The notes under the pieces are model-generated. The model was not told the DNA's origin and made no database searches. It was given only the letters and a program-made list of their open reading frames with translations. Below are positions 7,201-10,084 of a DNA stretch of 10,084 nucleotides, one piece after another. Numbering within the stretch: position 1 is the stretch's first letter; each line of letters opens with the position of its first letter. Origin of the DNA: Saccoglossus kowalevskii (taxonomy: Eukaryota > Hemichordata > Enteropneusta > Harrimaniidae). Made by a program: the position numbers and the translations under genes. The stretch covers positions 268,227 through 278,310 of the forward strand of contig NW_003158227.1 of assembly GCF_000003605.2 (NCBI RefSeq), read 5' to 3'.

Positions 7201-9681
7201 GGTTTGTGCACAGCGCTGTACATTTTCACCAGGGTGTTAAAACAGGTGAACCCATACCTTAATGACTGGTTATTGCACAACTGAGACGAGAGGCGTTAGC
7301 GGAGCACATGTAATTAATGCAAACGCTTCTCCACGAGTTGGGCTTTTTAATAAATATTCCTAAGTCCAATCCTATACCGTCCAATAACCTAGTTTTTCTG
7401 GGTATGCAGTTCGACATGGAGCAAGGGCTTGTCTGAATAGGGCTGGAAAAGGCAGGCTGGGTTAACCCAGGTTTGACCCAGATATTTGAAAATGACATCA
7501 CCCCTTGAATCTATGTTCTCAATTGACAAGGTTGTAATAGTTGAGCTATGTTTATTCCAGGGTCGACCAGGTTTAAAAGGACAGCCAGGATTTCCAGGAA
7601 GACCAGGTTTTATTGGACCAAAAGGTATCTAAACAAAGCAAGTGGAAATAAACACATTTTTGAGATAGTTAATGAACTGTATTTTTATGTTACTGACATC
7701 TTCATTTCTATTCTATCTAAGATGTGATATACATGTACTGTCAAATATGTAATATTACCGGCTAGTAATTTTTAAGATTTAATGGTGTTAATTTCTTTCA
7801 GGGAGACCTGGGTTTTCTGGACAACCTGGTAGACCTGGTCTACCTGGACCCACAGGTCCAAAAGGTCCAGTTGGTTCTATCGGTGAGAAGGGTTTTCCTG
7901 GTGATGATGTTCCTATTAAAGGTGGTAATTTGACAAATTCCGGAGATCCAGGTGTGCCAGGAACACCGGGACTGGTCGGTAAGTAATAATAGAGGATTAT
8001 TACTTGACTATGGTGCATATCGTTTGTATTTAACATTATAAATGCATTATATCGGAGCCGAACTACTAATCCTCCCACAGATTAACAGGAAATTATCTCC
8101 AATGTCTTCACACAGTCAGACCGAACGAGAGCCACAATCTGAGTTCAATTCAGTTCATTCAGTGCTGAACGAAACAAATAATTAGTACGAAAAAAAAACA
8201 TGACTGAAAACAATTTTGGTGTCATGCTTGTATTGTTTCTTTACATGGCATTATGAGTTGCATGTTCTCTCGATTTTCTTTGTGATTTCATTTAAATTTT
8301 ATTGACTGGCTGCCATTTTTGTAAAAACAAAAAAGAATCACAATAAATTAACTCATCATCAACCATTTCTCAGGCATGGTGGTGGCCATGTTTTTGATGA
8401 GTTACTGGTGAACATTTATGTTCACAATTTAAAAGTTAAAAGAGCCAATTGGGTGCCATGTCAGTTTTATTTTTCTTTAACCATTTCTCAAATAGATCCT
8501 TCTTACTTAATAAAATTAATGACTGTAAATATGGAAAAATGACCATAAACTTCTGCAACAACATTCAATTGAGACATTTGAAATAAAAAACAACATTTTC
8601 TAATGCAGGTAGCCCAGGCTCTAATGGTATGAAGGGTGATGAAGGATATGATGGAATTCCTGGACGCATTGGTCTCCCAGGTTTACCCGGTTCTGCTGGA
8701 AGACCAGGAAGGAAAGGTTAGTGCCAATGTCTAGTTTTGTCACATTTCACAAACTTAAACTTACATGTAATTTTTACTGTATTTTCTTTAAATGTTGATC
8801 ACGATCTGTTTTGCCAAAGGAAAATCATGGCTATTTGATTCAAAACTATCAAAACAATTCTATAAATCATGGCTTTTTGATTCAAAACTATCAAAACAAT
8901 TCTATAAATCATGGCTATTTGATTCAAAACTATCAAAACAATTCTATAAATCATGGCTTTTTGATTCAAAACTATCAAAACAATTCTATAAATCATGGCT
9001 ATTTGATTCAAAACTATCAAAACAATTCTATAAAAATAAATGCACATATGGAATCAAATGTTGACACAATATATTATGATATTCCAGATGGCAACCAAAT
9101 AAATAGTGTTTTTATCTGTCTGATCATTTAGTAGTTTTATTTATTTGATAGTGTTGTGGTGCTGTGCAACAGCCTCTTTAAGGTATATGTATGCTTATAT
9201 TAAAGGTACTACTGGTTTGCCTGGACTGTCAGGATTGGATGGGTTATTAGGACCAGTTGGTGCCAAAGGCAGTGAAGGTTTGTAAACAAAAATTGGTACA
9301 AGCTGCAACATTTAACTATTTTGGCATTTCTTATGTCTTAAATTCAATTTAATGCGTCGTGCTTTATTACTGTAGATTATAAATTAGTTTACAATGAATA
9401 TATTAAAAGAAGATGGCCAGTATATTAATTATGTGGGATATGGTATTGAGGAGAATTTCTGTATTTAAAAAAAAGGAAAATGTTGAATGATGCAACTGCT
9501 GTGGCTCTCTAATCATTTTTTCGAAGTAAGCATTCTATATGTCTTTACTCTGAAGGTGACGCAGGTCCCCCTGGTTTTCCTGGTCCACGAGGTCCTCCAG
9601 GATTGCCAGGCTTAAAAGGAGGATCAGGATTTGATGGATTTCCCGGACGCCCTGGTAGAAATGGAGCAAAGGGAGAAACGG
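1124..9681 (+). CDS. Type IV-like collagen alpha chain, internal part of the triple-helical domain (13 exons, partial at both ends)
   Basis: Joined exons: 1124-1247, 1712-1906, 2026-2253, 3363-3527, 4362-4532, 5226-5369, 5976-6110, 6296-6474, 7561-7624, 7802-7978, 8609-8716, 9206-9277, 9556-9681 (1888 nt, 629 codons plus the first base of the next Gly). Seen: an uninterrupted frame of Gly-X-Y triplets rich in GFPG, GLPG and Lys in the Y position, with imperfections in exons 1-5, 7 and 10; no Cys or Trp; every intron is GT-AG. Family knowledge: frequent imperfections, irregular exon sizes and introns splitting Gly codons are typical of type IV collagen, which trimerises in the ER and forms the extracellular basement-membrane network. 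Inferred: this is the central helix, with the 7S and NC1 regions lying outside the window. Another non-fibrillar collagen is possible but less likely. The paralogue (alpha1- or alpha2-like) cannot be assigned. Confidence 0.9.
1248..1711 (+). other. Intron between exons 1 and 2 (464 bp)
   Basis: GTACAT to TTTTCAG, phase 1. AT-rich with a T-rich 3' end. Nothing else recognised. Confidence 0.85.
1712..1906 (+). CDS. Collagen exon 2 (residues 42-106)
   Basis: Acceptor TTTTCAG|GT and donor CCAG|GTATGC; 195 nt, phase 1 at both ends. The first Gly codon is completed from the previous exon (G+GT). It is followed at once by the imperfection TMPDYMN (1714-1734), seven residues between glycines. Nineteen perfect Gly-X-Y triplets follow, rich in GPI, GPL, GPD and GLP. 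The imperfection therefore sits exactly at an exon start. In type IV collagens such breaks give local flexibility or binding sites; no specific function can be read here. Confidence 0.92.
2026..2253 (+). CDS. Collagen exon 3 (residues 107-182), contains RGD
   Basis: Acceptor ATCCAG|GT and donor AAAG|GTAATC; 228 nt, the longest exon here, phase 1-1. It has 24 perfect triplets plus one imperfection, Gly-Asp-Thr-Phe-Gly (2142-2156), with three residues between glycines. An Arg-Gly-Asp tripeptide lies at 2040-2048 inside GMRGDK. In triple-helical collagen RGD is usually cryptic to integrins, so binding is only a possibility. The intron before this exon is only 119 bp. Confidence 0.93.
2254..3362 (+). 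other. Intron between exons 3 and 4 (1109 bp)
   Basis: GTAATC to TTTATCAG, phase 1. No further Gly-X-Y exon is seen within it. Near 3135-3250 there is a less AT-rich patch with a CT-rich run and a perfect 12-bp palindrome, AGACACGTGTCT (3231-3242), that contains the E-box core CACGTG. A decayed mobile element is possible but not demonstrable. Confidence 0.8.
3363..3527 (+). CDS. Collagen exon 4 (residues 183-237)
   Basis: Acceptor TTTATCAG|GA and donor AAAG|GTAAAC; 165 nt, phase 1-1. The split Gly codon is GGA. It has 17 perfect triplets plus the irregular stretch Gly-Asn-Gly-Pro-Gly (3434-3448), where the repeat slips by one residue (four residues from the first Gly to the restored register). 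It ends in GLPGLK, like exon 3. It follows the longest intron of the window (1109 bp). Confidence 0.92.
3528..4361 (+). other. Intron between exons 4 and 5 (834 bp)
   Basis: GTAAAC to CTTTTCAG, phase 1. AT-rich; no repeat, RNA gene or extra exon recognised. Confidence 0.83.
4362..4532 (+). CDS. Collagen exon 5 (residues 238-294)
   Basis: Acceptor CTTTTCAG|GT and donor AAAG|GTAATA; 171 nt, phase 1-1. It holds 17 perfect triplets and a double imperfection, GAKMGKG (4406-4426): three residues, then a single Lys, between successive glycines. The C-terminal half ([18 protein letters not shown]) is proline rich and probably very stable. The acceptor has a clear pyrimidine tract. Confidence 0.92.
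4533..5225 (+). other. Intron between exons 5 and 6 (693 bp) with a diverged direct-repeat pair
   Basis: GTAATA to GTAACAG, phase 1. Two related stretches start TTCAAAATGGCYGACT at 4686 and 5094, about 408 bp apart. The first also contains the perfect inverted repeat AAAATGGC (4689-4696) / GCCATTTT (4706-4713). This may be a remnant of a dispersed repeat. No coding content supported. Confidence 0.6.
5226..5369 (+). CDS. Collagen exon 6 (residues 295-342)
   Basis: Acceptor GTAACAG|GA and donor CCTG|GTAAGA, close to the GTAAGT consensus; 144 nt, phase 1-1. It has sixteen perfect Gly-X-Y triplets and no imperfection. A charged middle part ([16 protein letters not shown]) contains Lys in Y positions. 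The acceptor lacks a long pyrimidine run, but frame, Gly register and the flanking exons support it. Confidence 0.9.
5370..5975 (+). other. Intron between exons 6 and 7 (606 bp)
   Basis: GTAAGA to AATTTTCAG, phase 1. The central part, 5500-5860, is less AT-rich and contains nested inverted repeats (listed separately); the flanks are ordinary AT-rich intron. Confidence 0.83.
5500..5860. repeat. Structured intronic patch with nested inverted repeats, identity unknown
   Basis: Seen: AGTCGCCA (5510-5517) pairs with TGGCGACT (5561-5568); GGTGACT (5634-5640) pairs with AGTCACC (5656-5662); CTTGCGCAAG (5525-5534) is a perfect palindrome; AGTGCA-type words recur on both strands near 5722, 5810 and 5845. 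Base composition is less AT-rich than the flanks. It could be a small non-autonomous mobile element or an intronic regulatory patch; no terminal repeats or target duplication could be fixed, so the limits are approximate. Confidence 0.35.
5976..6110 (+). CDS. Collagen exon 7 (residues 343-387), contains GER and a double imperfection
   Basis: Acceptor AATTTTCAG|GT and donor CCAG|GTAAAC; 135 nt, phase 1-1. Six perfect triplets lead to Gly-Pro-Ile-Gly-Glu-Arg (6011-6028), which resembles the GxxGER integrin-binding pattern of collagens. Directly after it come two adjacent imperfections, GILF and GDMVK (6029-6055), then six more triplets starting GEPGSV. An integrin-type motif beside a flexible break is a plausible recognition site, but this is inference. 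Confidence 0.92.
6296..6474 (+). CDS. Collagen exon 8 (residues 388-447)
   Basis: Acceptor ATTTCAG|GT and donor TACG|GTAAAT; 179 nt. Twenty perfect triplets, no imperfection. It enters in phase 1 but ends on a complete codon (Thr, ACG), making the next intron phase 0, the only such intron within the window. The matching phase-0 start of exon 9 supports both boundaries. The intron that follows carries the DIRS-like insertion. Confidence 0.91.
6685..6730 (+). repeat. Left terminal inverted repeat of the DIRS-like element
   Basis: Begins GGGGTGATATCAT and ends TTGATTAACCC. It pairs with 7459-7504 at 39 of 46 positions; the inner ten-base block AGGTTTGACC (as read on the complement) and the outer CACCCC are perfect. 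Confidence 0.85.
6731..7040 (+). other. Unidentified internal part of the DIRS-like element
   Basis: An A-run at about 6740-6753 is followed by less AT-rich sequence. Short open stretches exist on both strands, but none gives a recognisable domain. By position, ahead of the reverse transcriptase, it could come from a gag-like frame; this is a guess from position only. Confidence 0.4.
7041..7436 (+). pseudogene. Broken reverse transcriptase of DIRS type
   Basis: Conserved blocks lie in order across two frames. GYWQVSLDL (Asp of motif A at 7101-7103) shifts frame within a few bases into [15 protein letters not shown], then [15 protein letters not shown] (motif B region) and PYLNDWLLH (7252-7278). 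It returns to the first frame for [10 protein letters not shown] and FLGMQFD, with a stop at 7434-7436. Defects: at least two frameshifts, an internal stop after EHM, an apparent loss of a dozen or so residues before the YLDD-type box, and Asp to Asn at the first catalytic position of that box (codon 7261-7263). It is dead as an enzyme. Block order and the DWLLH wording point to DIRS-order elements rather than LTR or LINE types. Confidence 0.75.
7459..7504 (+). repeat. Right terminal inverted repeat of the DIRS-like element
   Basis: Begins GGGTTAACCCAGGTTTGACC and ends GACATCACCCC, the reverse complement of the left repeat with seven mismatches. The boundary with intron sequence is taken after the final CCCC. 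Confidence 0.85.
7561..7624 (+). CDS. Collagen exon 9 (residues 448-468), 64-nt exon
   Basis: Acceptor TTATTCCAG|GGT and donor AAAG|GTATCT. It is the shortest exon: seven triplets, [21 protein letters not shown]. It enters in phase 0 and leaves in phase 1, so it can only be skipped in frame together with exon 8. Its acceptor lies only 56 bp beyond the end of the retroelement insertion, so the branch point must lie in that 56-bp strip or inside the element. Confidence 0.9.
7802..7978 (+). CDS. Collagen exon 10 (residues 469-527) with two seven-residue imperfect blocks and an N-glycosylation sequon
   Basis: Acceptor TTTCTTTCAG|GG and donor GTCG|GTAAGT, a consensus donor; 177 nt, phase 1-1. Eleven triplets are followed by GDDVPIK (7900-7920) and GGNLTNS (7921-7941), each a Gly followed by six residues, then four triplets. 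Asn-Leu-Thr at 7927-7935 is a canonical N-glycosylation sequon inside the break. This is the longest non-helical interval in the window and probably a hinge or a binding site (inferred). Confidence 0.92.
7979..8608 (+). other. Intron between exons 10 and 11 (630 bp)
   Basis: GTAAGT to TAATGCAG, phase 1. Just after the donor is a small imperfect inverted repeat (7992-8074). The rest is AT-rich, with no recognised feature. Confidence 0.85.
7992..8074. repeat. Short foldback: GAGGATTA ... TAATCCTC
   Basis: GAGGATTA (7992-7999) is exactly complementary to TAATCCTC (8067-8074). Pairing continues imperfectly inward for several more bases. Total span 83 bp, compatible with a tiny MITE or a chance foldback. 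Confidence 0.4.
8609..8716 (+). CDS. Collagen exon 11 (residues 528-563)
   Basis: Acceptor TAATGCAG|GT and donor AAAG|GTTAGT; 108 nt, phase 1-1. Twelve perfect triplets ([18 protein letters not shown] and on), ending GRPGRK. No imperfection. The donor has T at +3 instead of the usual purine. At 108 nt it is a multiple of 54 bp, but its neighbours are not, so no fibrillar-type exon pattern should be read into it. Confidence 0.91.
8717..9205 (+). other. Intron between exons 11 and 12 (489 bp)
   Basis: GTTAGT to TTAAAG, phase 1. Contains the 42-bp minisatellite; the remainder is plain AT-rich sequence. Confidence 0.83.
8822..9031. repeat. Minisatellite, five copies of a 42-bp unit
   Basis: Units start at 8822, 8864, 8906, 8948 and 8990. 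Each begins AAATCATGGCT and ends CAATTCTAT. The copies are identical except at unit position 12, which is A in copies 1, 3 and 5 and T in copies 2 and 4. Because 42 is a multiple of three and the unit lacks stops in several frames, it produces spurious repetitive reading frames on both strands; it is not coding collagen. The near-perfect identity points to recent expansion. Confidence 0.95.
9206..9277 (+). CDS. Collagen exon 12 (residues 564-587), small exon with weak splice sites
   Basis: Eight perfect triplets, [24 protein letters not shown], phase 1-1, 72 nt. The acceptor is TTAAAG rather than CAG, and the donor GAAG|GTTTGT is weak. Reading on past the donor meets a stop after two codons (GGT TTG TAA), so the donor must be used if the exon is included. 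Low Lys and Pro content compared with its neighbours. With both sites weak, this is the best candidate for alternative inclusion. Confidence 0.85.
9278..9555 (+). other. Intron between exons 12 and 13 (278 bp)
   Basis: GTTTGT to ACTCTGAAG, phase 1. Nothing else recognised. Confidence 0.8.
9556..9681 (+). CDS. Collagen exon 13 (residues 588-629)
   Basis: Acceptor ACTCTGAAG|GT and donor ACGG|GTTAGT; 126 nt, phase 1-1. Fourteen perfect triplets, starting [15 protein letters not shown] and ending [10 protein letters not shown] second AG lies nine bases in (GACGCAG|GT at 9565) and is also phase compatible, so use of it would remove just Gly-Asp-Ala. I chose the first because of the better pyrimidine tract upstream. 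The next exon is beyond the window. Confidence 0.9.
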
Positions 9682-9690
9682 GTTAGTAAT

Positions 9691-9722
9691 ATATATATAT
9701 AATTTCTCCCAATAGAGAAATT
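9691..9722. repeat. AT dinucleotide run and 8-bp hairpin downstream of the exon 13 donor
   Basis: A short AT run is followed by AATTTCTC (9701-9708) and GAGAAATT (9715-9722), a perfect stem with a six-base loop. It could fold in the pre-mRNA about 20 bases past the donor. No known motif. Confidence 0.5.
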
Positions 9723-9763
9723 CATAACTATCTAAATCTATCTATCTAAAAAAAAACTTATAT

Positions 9764-9802
9764 AGCGCCGGTATCCAAAACTAAGTTTTGTTCAAAGGCG
9801 CT
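9764..9802 (-). repeat. Hairpin in the LINE 3' tail
   Basis: AGCGCC (9764-9769) pairs with GGCGCT (9797-9802), and CAAAACT (9776-9782) pairs with AGTTTTG (9784-9790), giving a two-part stem. In LINEs, 3' hairpins of this sort can serve reverse-transcriptase recognition; that role is inferred. Confidence 0.65.
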
Positions 9803-9813
9803 GAATGCGAACA

Positions 9814-10084
9814 CTACAAATCTGTAGAGTTATTCCACACTGTAGCTTTGCTGAACAAGTAGGTCTTAAGTCTCGTTTTAAAAATATTGACATCAGTAAC
9901 TTCACGAAGATCAAGTGGAAGGTCATTCCAGAGTTTTGGAGCTGCATATGAGAAGCACGTCCACCATATGTTTTCTGTCTGTAGTCAGTGTTATGGAGAA
10001 GCTTCTTATTGGAAAGAACGAAGACAGCGACTCGGTGTGTACACATGAAGTAGATCAAGAATGTAGTTTGGAAGCAAGTCCATT
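9814..10084 (-). pseudogene. Frameshifted C-terminal end of LINE reverse transcriptase
   Basis: On the minus strand LPNYILDLLHVYTPSRCLRS is followed, after a frame change near 10015, by SNKKLLHNTDYRQKTYGGRA. After another frame change near 9955 comes SYAAPKLWNDLPLDLREVT, then FKTRLKTYLF and the stop TAG at 9814-9816. The APKLWNxLP and FKxxLKTYLF blocks are typical of the last part of LINE ORF2 proteins. Two frameshifts make it non-functional. Confidence 0.75.

Larger units (their letters stand above)
6685..7504 (+). mobile_element. DIRS-like retroelement remnant with terminal inverted repeats, internally deleted (820 bp)
   Basis: Seen: both ends carry a 46-bp imperfect inverted repeat (39 of 46 positions match) ending GGGGTGAT / ATCACCCC. 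Between them lies less AT-rich sequence with a broken reverse transcriptase on the + strand. Family knowledge: DIRS-order elements combine a reverse transcriptase of this type with inverted terminal repeats and normally leave no target-site duplication; intact copies are several kb and encode a tyrosine recombinase. Here flanks TTTA and TTGA give no clean duplication, and no recombinase or RNase H is visible, so most of the element is missing. Alternative: a MITE-like DNA transposon that captured reverse-transcriptase sequence. Confidence 0.7.
6475..7560 (+). other. Phase-0 intron between exons 8 and 9 (1086 bp, mostly insertion)
   Basis: GTAAAT to TTATTCCAG. Of its length, 820 bp is the DIRS-like insertion; without it the intron would be 266 bp. 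The 5' part, 6475-6684, is plain AT-rich sequence. Confidence 0.88.
9729..10084 (-). mobile_element. 3' end of a non-LTR retrotransposon (LINE), continues past the window edge
   Basis: Read on the minus strand, a decayed reverse-transcriptase C-terminus is followed by a short 3' untranslated tail, a hairpin, the word GGCGCTATATAAG, a T-run and an AGATAGATAG tail. An ORF ending in the APKLWNDLP/FKTRLKTYLF region followed by a hairpin and a microsatellite-like tail is familiar from CR1/L2-type LINEs of marine invertebrates. The clade is not certain. The 5' end, and hence any target-site duplication, is outside the window. Its orientation is opposite to the collagen gene. Confidence 0.75.

Noticed and set aside
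6685-7504. PiggyBac-type DNA transposon, given the CCCC-ended termini next to TT-rich flanks
   Set aside because: Flanks are TTTA and TTGA rather than a TTAA duplication, and the only coding remnant is a reverse transcriptase.
8822-9031. CRISPR array
   Set aside because: Units are head-to-tail with no spacers between them, and the genome is eukaryotic.
8792-9131. Repetitive proteins from the 42-bp array in two + frames and one - frame
   Set aside because: A unit length divisible by three gives stop-free frames automatically; the region is intronic and has no Gly-X-Y or splice support.

Overview
The window comes from an animal nuclear genome. It carries the middle of a spliced, + strand gene for a non-fibrillar collagen, best explained as a type IV (basement-membrane) collagen alpha chain. 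Thirteen exons run from 1124 to 9681. Together they encode 629 residues of Gly-X-Y triple helix, broken by short imperfections, with no cysteine or tryptophan. Neither the start nor the end of the gene is present: there is no signal peptide, no 7S domain upstream and no NC1 domain downstream. Nearly every intron interrupts a glycine codon after its first base, and exon lengths are irregular rather than multiples of 54 bp. Both traits fit type IV collagen and argue against fibrillar collagen. The AT-rich introns of 0.1-1.1 kb, the AT-biased third codon positions and the kinds of repeats suggest a marine invertebrate, perhaps a mollusc or other lophotrochozoan. The species and the alpha-chain paralogue cannot be fixed from the sequence.

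Layout: 1-560 is a decayed tandem repeat, and 561-1123 is otherwise featureless. Exons (window numbering): 1 = 1124-1247, 2 = 1712-1906, 3 = 2026-2253, 4 = 3363-3527, 5 = 4362-4532, 6 = 5226-5369, 7 = 5976-6110, 8 = 6296-6474, 9 = 7561-7624, 10 = 7802-7978, 11 = 8609-8716, 12 = 9206-9277, 13 = 9556-9681. The frame stays open through all joins, and Gly-X-Y register is kept across every junction.

The introns hold the accessory material. The exon 8-9 intron contains an 820-bp insertion (6685-7504) with 46-bp imperfect terminal inverted repeats and a broken reverse transcriptase, read as an internally deleted DIRS-like retroelement. The exon 11-12 intron holds five 42-bp minisatellite copies (8822-9031) that alternate in a single base. 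After exon 13, the minus-strand 3' end of a non-LTR retrotransposon (about 9729-10084, running off the edge) ends in a hairpin and a short AGAT tail. The exon 6-7 intron holds a compositionally distinct patch (about 5500-5860) with nested inverted repeats and several transcription-factor-like words.

No wholly new system is evident. The best leads are the intronic DIRS-like remnant 56 bp from a splice acceptor, the placement of collagen imperfections (one with an N-glycosylation sequon), the frame-neutral exon architecture, and the patch at 5500-5860.
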